Assembly: GCA_032622095.1 (NCBI GenBank) | Contig: CP136064.1 | Location: 258,953,863-259,017,862, forward strand | Length of the DNA stretch: 64,000 bases | Reading direction: 5' to 3' | From: Siphonodentalium dalli | Taxonomy: Eukaryota > Mollusca > Scaphopoda > Gadilida > Siphonodentaliidae | Shown here: positions 1 through 10,642 of the stretch, one piece after another | Layout of the letters: the number at the start of each line of letters is the position of its first letter | Position numbering within the stretch: position 1 is the stretch's first letter | Made by a program: the position numbers and the translations under genes | The notes under the pieces: model-generated | The model's input: the letters and a program-made list of their open reading frames with translations, nothing else | Database searches by the model: none | What the model was told of the DNA's origin: nothing

Positions 1-3000
1 ATATTTCCTAACAGACAGATGCACAAGACCGACATAACTAATTTCTATATCTCGCACCAAACTTTGCAAATCCTTTGCATTGCAAATCCTTTGCATTGCA
101 AATCCTTTACATTGAAGTGGGGTATAGGAGAAGGATGAATCATAACTTTGTCTTTTACACAGCCTTAGGTGGTGTCTTCTCTTGAGAAAGTTTTGTTCTC
201 ATTTTTTTCTTTAACTGTGTCTTTGCAACCATTTATCTGTCTTGACCAATGTCACAGTCTTATATAGAAACTGAGAAAAATCTTCATTGAAGCTGGTGAA
301 GCTGGTGTTGGCTGATTTTCATTTTGTTATTTTAAAAGTTATGCCACACATCCCCTCCTGCCTCTGAAATGGGCCTCAATCCTTACCACGTGAAATGTCA
401 GAACCTGAAATATAAATTTGCATCATCACAACCAACAATTAATAGTAATAGTTCACCCCCCCCCCATCAATTTCAGCCAGTCCGGAGGATAAACTCAGTT
501 CAGAGGAGAAAAAGTGTCAATATTGCATTCAACCACCTGAGTGTAATCGCTAATTTTGTCATATCAAAAGTTGCTGCCACACAAAAGACACTTCCACTGT
601 CGATCAGGCATGGATTCGAAGACACCATTGCTATTCTACTTCTAATTATTATTTATGTTTTCTTTTATTTTAAATATTTTTATTATCATGACGTCAGCAT
701 GCTTTGTCAAAATATTAAATCAAAGTTGCGTTGAATTTGGCATGATACAGTGCAATTTGTTGTTTTAGGCCAAAAGTCGAACATTTTCCTACTTTCACTG
801 ACGTAGGGATTATATCAGTTTGTAAATTTACAACAGTGGGAAAGCTTGAGATGGTTGGAAATTTCCAACCCAAGTGCGATGGGGTGCAAAGGAATTTCAT
901 AGACTTGGATATTTGGTATGGTTCAAGGAGGTGTGCAGTTGCACATTCAATGTGGACATCTCTGTTAAATCCCATTTTCTAATTTAATTGTCTTTATATT
1001 ATAGCCCTACTATGCAAATTATGTTCATTCAATATGATTTATTTGCAAAAGCACCAACAAAGGCAGTATGCTAATAAAACAATACATCAATATATATCAG
1101 TTTGTAAAATATATAAAAAGAGTAGGATCTCTCTGGCTGTTAATGACTTTTCTCCCAGACCCCTAAGATCGATTCAACCAAATTTGTTTGTGGTAACTCG
1201 GGGTACCCCATCGGATGTTATAATGCTGTTATTTTATCGAAATTTTGATTAAAAAAAATAAATAAACTTAATTTTTTTTTTAAATGTGTTTTGACTTCAA
1301 CCAAAAAAATAATTTTAAATTCAATATTTTTTTCAACTTTTAAATAAAAAAATGTTTAAAATCAAAATGATTAAACAAACAAATTGTGCTAAAAGTGCAC
1401 AAAGAGGCCGCGGTTGAATAAAGGCTCACAGAAAGAGTGTGTCTAAGATCAAAATTTATCACACAGTAGCCACTAAATCCGATCTCATATTTTTTAGTAA
1501 GACACACATGTATAATTCCCATGCGCAGTGACGTAAGAGCTCCGTTCAATGATGTCGATATCAATGCCAGAACTTTATTATTATGTTAATTAGAATATAA
1601 TTATGATATTCAATTTGTGTTGTGTTATTTAGTGTTGACTGTGAGATAAACATTGGTGATAATGGTGGTTGAACAATTTTGTCAGCAAGAAAAGACGCAT
1701 TCAAAATGGAACTATATTTTTTCTTAAAGGTTTCTTTGGTTGTGGTAAAGAAATAAAAATATTTTTTTAACCCCAGGCATTTCGAGATCATTTTCCTTGC
1801 TAAAATGTGATTATGTGATAGAATTGATCTCGAATTCATCCAATTTATTTACAAAATTTATAAACCTTGTCCACAAATTTTTTATTTGAGTCGAGCTTTA
1901 GCTTGGTTAATAAATTTAATATAAAATTGCGACTCATTAGAGATCCTCTATGCATGCACTTAGTGCACAAATGGGCTGCAGGCCGATCCAATGGTAAATA
2001 TGGAGCCAGTTTCAGCCACATAATAAAATAACATGAATTTTTATTGTGTAATGGCATACATAAATATTTATTCAGAACACTTATCAAATAAGTGCCTGAC
2101 AACATTGCCCAATTTACAATTCAATATAAATACTGATAAGACTGGCACTATGAAGACTACAACAGTCAGTACTTGTCAAATTTACTTCAAAATAAATAGT
2201 TAGAATTATATACTCAGCTTAGAAATTAAAGTGTTCACAGTGACATACATATTCTTGATTCAATTAATTTGAAGGCAGAGTATTAAATCTGCAAGGACGG
2301 CACCTTCTTGAATAACCAACCCAATTTGAGCAAACCTGATATGAGATTCATGTGTTGACATTTAATATGTGCACCACATGTGTACATGTGTTGGAAGACA
2401 TATAAAATGTATTACACTGACATTCATCAGAAGAGTTATTTGAATTAAGTGAATGTTATCAGGAACTAAATTCTACAGGTAGTTCATACTCAAATTTAAA
2501 TGTTAAAATAGTAGGAAAAGGGCACGAAAGATTTTAGATACCAGTCAGGTATTTAAAGCTTAATGAAACTGTCCAATTTTGTCCTCATCAGAAGCAGAAC
2601 CCACCCCATGATATCGTCTTATAAACTAATAAATAGTGGGTAAAATATTACAACTGGGAGCCCCTTCTCTTGATTTATATTGGTCTATAATTATATATTC
2701 ATTTTGGTATTTATAATTGGTTTTGGAAAAAAAAATGTCATTGAAAAAATATGCAATCAATCCGCCATCCCCTCCCCTCCTCTGTTGGCATATCCCTGCG
2801 AGAATAGGACATGTGGGATGATTTATTTGGATGCCTGACTACTAACTCTGACATGCATTTCAACACCCACCTCCATGTTCTATTTGAGTAAGTACATGTG
2901 TGCCCCACTATTATGAGTACACATGGACATATAATTAAAGACTTTGAAAAAAACAAATTCTAGTATGTCAGTGAGTATGTGGGTTAATACTACACATGTA

Positions 3001-3028
3001 CCCTCTGTCAAACAATTATTTCATTTAG
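1..3028. other. No supported gene; intergenic or intronic DNA
   Basis: AT-rich sequence with only short, unconvincing open frames. The longest is about 121 codons near position 369 and has low-complexity, hydrophobic C-terminal content with no family motif. The only local structure I can support is a 16-bp triplicate near the left edge, listed separately. If the candidate exon at 3029 is real, part of this stretch would be its upstream intron. Confidence 0.5.
65..112. repeat. 16-bp unit repeated three times
   Basis: Three head-to-tail copies of tgcaaatcctttgcat; the third has one change (ttacat). Each unit holds a near-dyad TTTGCA/TGCAAA that resembles an octamer or C/EBP-type half-site. A regulatory role is inference only. 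Confidence 0.8.
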
Positions 3029-3165
3029 ATTAAATGGTGGATTCAACTTTACTCCTGCCACCAATAGACCAGGCATTGTTTCTGCTGGATCTGCCCCAGT
3101 CACCCAAGGACCAAATATATACAGACGGACGGATGACTATAGCTCCACCAGAGACTTCACATTAG
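3029..3165 (+). CDS. Candidate internal exon of an unrecognised host gene
   Basis: A 137-bp segment is bounded by an acceptor-like TTTCATTTAG and a good donor AG|GTGAGC. It is open in one frame, starting with one leftover base, for 45 codons: LNGGFNFTPATNRPGIVSAG at the start and YRRTDDYSSTRDFTL at the end. Base use is visibly less AT-rich than the flanks and the peptide is compositionally balanced, as coding exons are. The acceptor has a weak pyrimidine tract. I recognise no domain. The splice phases, one base at each end of whole codons, would need matching neighbours, and I could not find a convincing partner exon nearby. It could be chance or an old pseudo-exon. Confidence 0.4.
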
Positions 3166-4337
3166 GTGAGCTAAAATCCACATCACTTTATCATATACTA
3201 TCCTTAACAACCTAATCGACAATACATTTTTTGTATAATTGCAACCACTTTTTTGCTTTTTGTGATAACTCATTTTTTTGCCAATGTCACTAGAGTATAA
3301 TAGTAAATGCAGCTTTAAATCACTACCTTTGTTAAGATTCATATCCTTTTGTTCTCGTCCAATAGCTCATTTGATAAGTTATGGTCCAATTTCTGTTCAC
3401 ATTGGGATATAGCTACGATATCTAAAAATAAAATATACAGGTACTTTATAATCACGCAGAATAAATTAATATGTACCTCAATATGGTGGTAGACTGTTTG
3501 TCTATATGACATTGGATTATCAACTTGAAATTGTACTGCTGCAATCTTTTTAAGCTGATTTTGTCCATAGTTTGCTTAAATTTAAGTAAGATTCTGAAAA
3601 TATCAAATTTCGGATCGAATTGAATATTTAAAACAACTTGAGTTAAACCAAATTGCCATTCATGGAAATTAACGAGAGTATGAGAAATGATATAAGATTA
3701 ACATGAGTGAATTATAGATCACCACAAAGTCTTGGGTCATTAAAGAAGCATGTTTATATTGTGGACACTCTTTGATTCAGAAATTCAATCCAGTCCAGTA
3801 AATTAACTGTTGCAAATAACTTATGAAGCGGACCATTACGAGTATAAAAATGAGATATCCTATAGAGTATAGTGCTTAGGAAATCAGAGAGATGTACAAC
3901 ACAATTTCAAAGATCCATCATGTTACCTTCATGTATGTGCCTTCACATTAATCTCTATTTAAATAATTACTGTTGAACAAATAAATAAAAACAAAAACAA
4001 TTCATTAAACTTTACTGTTTTTGATACCAAACATTTTCACTCAGGAAAATAAACATTTGTCTGGTTTCCTCAATGAGATAATTGTTTTTGTGCACTCAAA
4101 TCACGAGATATCCTCTTAATATACATGTGGTTGATGTCAGCGTCAATAAATTTGTTACCAATTGTTGTGCTCTTCGACAACTCTAGTCCACAGCATTAGA
4201 TTCCTTGTGTCAAAGAAATGCCTACATGTATATATAAGTGGTATTTTTCTGCACCAACCCAAAATATGTTACTGTATCTATTACATTGAGAAGAAAAAAA
4301 TCACTGGGTTCATGTTTATGTGTGAAAAGATAAAAGA
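3166..4337. other. No gene seen
   Basis: AT-rich sequence with no open frame over about 70 codons and no recognisable repeat end. It may be intron downstream of the candidate exon at 3029-3165. Confidence 0.5.
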
Positions 4338-4560
4338 TCTAATATATATTTTGGGACTTCTGTTTGTTTGTTAGCAATGACCGGGAAAACTGCCTGACAG
4401 ATTTTGACGAAATTTTTATACCTACGGTTACTTTTGGATGGGACAAATTGTGACCCCGACCTGACCTTGACCTTCAAAATGGTCAATTCAAGGTCTAATC
4501 GCGCATTTCGCCAGAAAGCAGAGGGGAAACAGCCCGGACGAAGTCGGGTCCACCAGCTAG
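4338..4560 (+). mobile_element. Non-autonomous Helitron, 223 bp
   Basis: It begins TCTAATATATATTTT directly after an A. It ends with a small hairpin (CCCGGAC-GAA-GTCGGG, with one bulged G), eight bases and CTAG, followed by T. A 5' TC, a hairpin, a 3' CTRR end and insertion between A and T are the Helitron signature. The same two ends bound a second, larger element at 21881-22809, which supports both boundaries. The interior includes a 'tgaccttgaccttcaaaatgg' type stretch that recurs in that second copy. There is no Rep/helicase coding, so it depends on an autonomous relative. Confidence 0.82.
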
Positions 4561-5540
4561 TACGATTAGAGGTGCCACGACTATTGATTTTGATAATCGA
4601 TCGTCAATAATCGACTATAATCAATTAATCGTACCTAATATTAATAACATCAGTGGAAGTATACCGTAATATGGCCTATTGCCTGGGTGCTCGTTAACTC
4701 AATAACTGCACTGTCGCTGGTCATTTGAGACATTGGCTGATGTAATTTTTACGTTAATAAAATGCATCATAAACCACTGTTAATGACTAATGAGCACAAT
4801 GTATTGAATACCAGCACATTTCTCAGCGATGTTATGGAATATTTGTGAGTTCATTAGAACGAACGTAGCGATTAATTTAAGTTTTAGGAATAGCCACTGA
4901 GATGGACTGTCGTCCGGTACATACCCCCTAGTGGCATACCGCCTAGTGTGGGCATATCTATAACTTCTGACTGCTATACTCAGACAGATGGACCCAAAAA
5001 TCAGCATTTTCATATAAACGAAGATGAATAACTATAGCACAAAAAAAAAAAAAAAAAAACAGGTGAATGTGCCATTAAATGTCTTCATAGTGGTGAACAT
5101 CCATACAAAATTTCATTGAGATCCGAGCATTACTGTTCAAGTTATGACCTGAACAGACATCGGATGGACCAAACAGCCAACATGTCCAGATAACAAACTT
5201 GAATAACTCTAGAATGGAAAAGCCAAACAGAACAATGGAACCCTCTATTGAATGTCCTCACAGTGGTGAACATCCATACCAAATTTCATTGAGATCCCAG
5301 CACAACTGTTGAAGTTACGACATGAACAGACACCAGACGGACCAAAAAGCCAACATTTCCAGATAAACAAAGATGTATAACTCTAGAATGGAAAATCTGA
5401 ACAAAACGATGGAACCCTCTATTTAATGTCCTCATAGTAGTGAACATCCACACCAAATTTCATTGAGATCCCAGCACAACTGTTGAAGTTACGACATGAA
5501 CAGACACCAGACAGACCAAAAGGCCAACATTTCCAGATAA

Positions 5541-6902
5541 GGCCTAAAAAAAAAATACGTTTGTTTCCGCTAACCCGACCGACCCTATTTTAAACCCCCG
5601 ACCCTAAACTTTTTATTGACATTGCAAAAAAAAAAAAATGGACCAAAAAAAAAAAACAAAAAAAAAATTTGGTATTTAAATTTTTTATTTTTTTTTTATT
5701 TAGGTCCCAATTCATATCATAACAAGATGCAAACATTTATATATATTGACATAAGAAATTTAAGTTTACAAAAAGATTTAAGTTTAACAGTTGGAATCAT
5801 ACTGTAAAGTATGTTTGGCTTATCTAGCTTTCATCTGTGAAAACTTCATATAATTTGAGTTCAGGTATGTTATCATTCAGAGTTCAGACTTCAGTATTTC
5901 AATCAATTACAGCACAGGAACATTAACAATTTGATCAAATCAACCTGGTTATCAAGTGGGATCTCATAATACCAAATGAAAAATTAACATAGAGATTAGT
6001 ACCATATATAGTCATTACTACCTTAATACATGTACATTGTTTCTGTATTACATGTACATGTAGTATTTCTGTACTACATGTAGTATATTATGTACGGTAT
6101 GTGTCTCACTTGAATTTTATAAAATAGCCTATTTATGAATTAGAGTGATAATGGCAAGTCTCATTTCAAGCAGGATAAGCATAATCCATTGAACCAAAAG
6201 ATATCTGACAATAACGTATAAGCATTTCCAATCCATACATATATAAAAAGTTCCAAAGTTATGCTTGAGAAACTTGATCAAATTGACCTCTCAGTAAAAT
6301 TGAAAATACTAACTCAAAGAGCCTTAGATTAGCTCTAAATGCAATGGATTTTCAAAAAATTTCCAGGGGGCGAACCCCCACCATCATCAGGGAGTCACCC
6401 TTCCCAAACATTCCTCCGCTCAGGCCTTCAGGTTATGCCTTTTGGCATATCATTGCCCAAAAACAGGTGTCCCCAAAAGATACCTAGACCCTTCACTGAA
6501 TGCGGAGGAGAAGGTGGTGTTGTGAAGCCATCCTTAAGAGATCGGTACAAGACGGTCACTCCAATATGTGAACAGTGCAGTGGTGCTGGATTGACTCCAG
6601 TTGTCGCTAGACCATATGGGAAATATTAGGATTATCAAAGACTATATTAGTATATAGACTATATGTAAATATTAAAGCATATGTAAGATTGAATTGGAGT
6701 TTCTAGTTCCTCTGTCATCTGGGTTAACCTGATTGGGGCTAAGAAGTGCATAGTTTGGGTTATTGACAAGTATTATTATACAGTTATTTTTAAAGATACT
6801 GAAAAAATAAAAGTTAACGAAAAAAAAAAAAGTTAAGCCTACCTACCTACCCTAATATTTTTTAGCTCGTTAGCGGAAACAAAGGTATTTTTTGTTTAGG
6901 CC
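5541..6902. mobile_element. PIF/Harbinger-like DNA element, 1,362 bp, TSD TAA
   Basis: Terminal inverted repeats of about 34 bp begin GGCCTAAA, then an A-rich run, then TTTGTTTCCGCTAAC at both ends. TAA flanks both sides (5538-5540 and 6903-6905), and removing the element with one TAA restores the 174-bp array unit exactly (ccagataaacaaag). A 3-bp TWA target duplication is the hallmark of PIF/Harbinger. There is no DDE transposase in the visible frames, so it is non-autonomous. Confidence 0.8.
6339..6629 (+). CDS. Short ORF inside the Harbinger-like element, unknown
   Basis: The frame is 96 codons. Its second half (TECGGEGGVVKPSLRD, CEQCSGAGLTPVVARPYGKY) has balanced composition and a CxxC pair, unlike the random ORFs around it. 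It may be the remnant of a second, DNA-binding ORF of the element or a captured exon. I recognise no family. The first 40 codons look like translated repeat. I see no promoter or splice signal that decides a start. Confidence 0.25.
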   Translation: MQWIFKKFPGGEPPPSSGSHPSQTFLRSGLQVMPFGISLPKNRCPQKIPRPFTECGGEGGVVKPSLRDRYKTVTPICEQCSGAGLTPVVARPYGKY

Positions 6903-7385
6903 TAAACAAAGATGAATAACTCTAGAATGGAAAATCCGAACAAAACGATGGAACCCTCTATTGAATGCCCTCATAGTAGTGAACATCCATACCAAATTTC
7001 ATTGAGATCCGAGCACTACTGTTCATGTTATGACATGAACAGACACCAGACGGACCAAAAATCCAACTTTTCCAGATAAACAAAGATGAATAACTCTAGA
7101 ATGGAAAATCCGAACAAAACGATGGAACCCTCTATTTAATGTCCTCATAGTTGTGAACATACATTCCAAATTACATTGAGATCCCAGCACAACTGTTGAA
7201 GTTACGACATGAACAGACACCAGATGGACCAAAAATCCAACATTTCCAGATAAACAAAGATGAATAACTCTAGAATGGAAAATCCGAACAAAACGATGGA
7301 ACCCTCTATTTAATGTCCTCATAGTAGTGAACATCCATACCTAATTTCATTGAGGTCCGAGCACTATTGTTCAAGTTATGACATG

Positions 7386-7471
7386 AACAGACATCGGACG
7401 TACGGACGGACGGACGGACGGACAGGTGCAAAACAGTATACCCCCCCCTTTTTTTTTTAAAGGGGGTATAA
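7386..7471. repeat. GGAC microsatellite and terminal hairpin
   Basis: A (GGAC) run is followed by GTATACCCCCCCC, a T-run and GGGGGTATA, which can fold into a stem closing the element. The same order (tandem units, GGAC run, GTATACCCCC hairpin) recurs at 8886-8983. This suggests a common 3' terminus of a tandem-cored, probably Helentron-type, element family. Confidence 0.65.
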
Positions 7472-8639
7472 CAATACAAAAGTAGGAACGAACAATGGAC
7501 CGCCGGTTGTTCCTAAATAAAGGAATCAAATGTTATGGAAACTATAAGTTTCATCAAACTTCCAGAGCGTGGTTAACAATCACAAACGTGTGCCCCACCT
7601 GCAAATTGCATGACTCAGAACATTTTAAATATTTGATAACAGTCCGTTTCATTCAGCATTCACCTCACGATATGCGATAGCCTTTACTAGTAACTTCTAA
7701 GTATACATTTGTACTTATACAAACAAAGTACACTTGCAATGCAATTGGGGAGAACATCACTGATTAAAATGCCATATATATATTGTTCCCTGGTTTTAGA
7801 GAGAATGTCAATCAACATCCCATTGGTCCAATCAGATTCAAGGGCGAGTGCATTCAGTTCATTGAACACGGTGACAGTCGGCACATTTCAAAGACATATT
7901 GCCACCTTTCAAGTATACTAAAATATACAACGATGTCGCAATGTGTTCAAATCTGCAGTGCGGCCAATTTGTAGAATATACAACGATCCGACGAGAAACC
8001 ATGTCGCATCATCAAATGAACTGCCGACTGTTTGCAACATATATCAGTAGTACTCATGTTATTGGAATCTCTTTGGTACATGATCAAAGGATGTTAACAC
8101 CTCGGTTGTAGATAGAACTTTGTAAAATAAACACGGTATTCAAAAATACCCGGCATCTTCTGACATCCGATATAAATAACACAGATTAATCGACGATGGA
8201 AATGGTAATCGATTATCGGCTTTATCAACGGTTCATCGATTATACGATTAATCGTGGCACCCCTAAGTATGATATAATTCCCAGTTAGGCAGGATGATGT
8301 GTGATGAAGATATCCAGGCAGCCCTGATAAAACAGTAATTTGTTTATTTTTGCAACTTTTCAACTATCAACTCTGAGAAAAAGTTTTTCAACTTGTGATA
8401 ATAACAAACAAAATCAGCGAGATTTCAAGCATAGCATTAAGTATAAATACTCCCACCCAAGGATGACAAAACTAGGGTTGCTCATCAAAGATGGCTCTAA
8501 TCCGGGTTTTTTTCCCTTCAGAATCATAACTCGGTTTTTGAACTCAACCGAGATATTGATTATAGTTGTGAAAGGTCCATAAACTCCATATACCCAAAAA
8601 TGAAACGCAACCTTAACATCTAAGATGGCTTTTGTCGAG

Positions 8640-8983
8640 TCTGAGCCAATCCCTAGCCGCATCATGTAGAGAGGGTATTGTGAAAACCATGTACACCAAA
8701 AATTATTGAAAGCGGTTCATATTTGTTAAAAGTTATTAAGTCGGACAAAATTTTCTAAGTGAAAATGAGGCGTTACTTAAAAAAAAAAGTCGGACCGAAC
8801 CGCAATTAGCATCATGCGGAGAGGCAGTCCTAAGGAGATTGCATACAAAAAATTATTGAAATCGGTTCATAGTTGTTCGAGTTATGAGGACGGACGGACG
8901 GACGACACACGGAGAGAGAAAGCGTGACGGACGGATGCAGTCAATCCAGTATACCCCCCATTTTCTTAGAAAGTGGGGGTATA
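8640..8983. mobile_element. Hairpin-ended tandem-cored repeat (pearl/Helentron-like)
   Basis: Two units of about 165-170 bp share 'aaaaattattgaaa-cggttcat', 'agttat' and 'gcatcatg-gagag'. They are followed by a GGAC/GACGGACGG run and the hairpin GTATACCCCCC...GTGGGGGTATA (8949-8983). The layout matches the terminus at 7386-7471. The left boundary is not resolved. Further related sequence ('gttgctcatcaaagatgg', 'cataactcgg') extends leftward to about 8460. Confidence 0.5.
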
Positions 8984-8989
8984 AAAAGG

Positions 8990-9135
8990 AGGACTCTAAA
9001 ATGGAAAAAACATGAACGTCATGAGCCCCTCTTTTGAAATCAATCGTGATGGTGAACCTCCATACCAAATTTCATTCAGATCCTATAACCATTGGTTGAG
9101 ATATATGCACAGGCTGAAAAAAACTCCACATTTCC
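8990..9135 (+). repeat. Diverged single unit of the 174-bp repeat
   Basis: 'aggactctaaaatggaa', 'gtgaacctccataccaaatttcatt-agatcc' and the following 'ggttgagatatatg' align with the array unit at 5060-7440 but with many changes. This indicates an older copy of the same family. Confidence 0.6.
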
Positions 9136-10306
9136 ACATAAACCAGATGACAGTGAAAACAACAATAGGCAATAGGAACCATGTAAGACAAACACAATGT
9201 AACAACAGTCCATCCCTGACAACAATCAGTGTAATCTACCAGGATTCTCCCTCTCTGATTAGACAAGGGCTCGTCCAAGAGTGAAATTTGACAAGTTGCT
9301 AGGTTGTTGGAAGAGATGAACTCCTGCGACATACATGTATGTGAGCCTACATACAGTATTCTTTTATTTATATTTATGAGTATGAATTACCATGGAACTG
9401 TGCTGAAATTTTGCCAGAAAACATATGTGAAAGAGAAGACCAAGAAGGTTTTTGTAACCATGATATTATTGTTCAAAGTTATTTGCTATCATATTCCATC
9501 CATCATGAAAAAGGATGTCTTTTTTCGATGCAAAATTTTTTGGTGAGGCTTGTTCTACTGTCTTATAATACTTGAGCCATTCTTGAAATCCATTAAAGTT
9601 GCATCTTTCTTTATTATCTAGATCATGCCATGAATCTCTACTCTGGCTAACGCCCGTAGAGATCAAATTCTATCAGTTCGAAACCCGGGAATTTTTTATA
9701 AGTTTTGACAGGGAACCGTATAAAGTCGAAAAATAACGCGGGAATGTACTTCTTTGTTCATACCTGTTGCTTAATGATTTATTCATCGGTACGTAAAGTT
9801 CCCAGCTCGAGATTACATTATTTACGTGACTTTTGAGACCCGATTCCACGATAAATATTTATTTTATCCCCTATCACGAAAATTCAATATCAGGTCACAT
9901 TTTTCTTTAATTTTCTGTTGAAATTCAAGTAGAATAAATTTTGTACCTGTCAATCATAAAACAAATGCCTCTATATCCCCTGGATTTCAGTATGTTCGTT
10001 TATGTTCCCAAACTGGATTGTAGCGACTAGTATCATATTGACTTGGTCTGAAACCAAACAGGAGGATTGCTCAGAATTTTTGATGCAGCAAGTTTTATCA
10101 AATGCATGTACCGGTAACATTAAACTATAATGTACGAACAAAATTTTTTATAAAATATATTTATTACATGGTCCTACCCTTATCCCATTTTCATATCCGT
10201 GATTTAGAGAGAAATATCTAGCTGCCTCTACAAATACTCACCCATCATGACATCACCAGGTGACATGATAATCAATATTATATGCCCAGAATCTTGTTAT
10301 TGGTAT
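9136..10306. other. No gene or clear repeat seen
   Basis: Only short frames of up to 90 codons, none with recognisable motifs. Confidence 0.5.
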
Positions 10307-10642
10307 CAGTCCTTCCCATGAGGAAAACACAGCGAGAGCATTTATTTGCTCTCGCAATTCAGAAGACGGGTGTAATTGCACGCATAATATAACTTTAATT
10401 TCAGATTTTCTCATACAAAATGTCATTGTAGGATAGACCTATGTCCAGTTACACTTTTACATGTCCATAATTTAAGTGAGATGGAAAATGTACCTTCAAA
10501 TAGTTCAATAATGAATCAACAATTACAGTGACCATCAACATTTTGACAAGATGTACGAGTGCAAATTTTACCACCTGTGAATTCTAAATTGCGAGTGCAT
10601 ACGGGTGCGAGAGCAATCGCTCCCGTCTCGTGGGAAGAACTG
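10307..10642. mobile_element. MITE, 336 bp, with 6-bp TSD TGGTAT
   Basis: The ends CAGTCCTTCCCATGAG and (reverse complement) CAGTTCTTCCCACGAG are inverted repeats. Further inward, the arms share GCTCTCGCA, ACGGGTG and CTCGCAATT. Identical TGGTAT copies flank it at 10301-10306 and 10643-10648. There is no coding. The six-base duplication does not decide the superfamily, so I leave that open. Confidence 0.8.

Larger units (their letters stand above)
5060..7440. repeat. 174-bp tandem array, about six units, split by an insertion
   Basis: The units share 'gaataactctagaatgg', 'tggaaccctctatt', 'gtgaacatccataccaaatttcattgagatcc' in part, and 'gacatgaacagacaccag'. The period is 174 bp, measured between matching points at 5362/5536 and at 7075/7249. 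Three units lie left of a Harbinger-like element (5541-6902) and three right of it. The array runs into a GGAC microsatellite and a hairpin at its right end. Tandem cores with a hairpin terminus are typical of the bivalve 'pearl'/Helentron-associated non-autonomous elements, and that assignment is inference. A diverged single unit lies at 8990-9135. Confidence 0.8.
4567..8265. mobile_element. hAT-like TIR element, 3.7 kb, heavily nested
   Basis: The left end TAGAGGTGCCACGA and the right end (reverse complement TAGGGGTGCCACGATTAATC) are inverted repeats followed by more ATCGATTA-rich matching sequence. The flanking 8-mers AGTACGAT (4559-4566) and AGTATGAT (8266-8273) agree at 7 of 8 positions, as expected for a hAT target duplication. 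The left duplication includes the last two bases of the Helitron at 4338-4560, so this element probably landed at that Helitron's edge after it. I see no transposase. The interior is mostly a 174-bp tandem array and a Harbinger-like insertion. Confidence 0.72.

Noticed and set aside
369-734. 121-codon ORF
   Set aside because: Low-complexity proline run and hydrophobic tail, no motif, no splice or promoter support; consistent with chance in AT-rich DNA.
7023-7334. 103-codon minus-strand ORF
   Set aside because: It is two units of the 174-bp repeat translated; the internal peptide repetition follows the DNA repeat.
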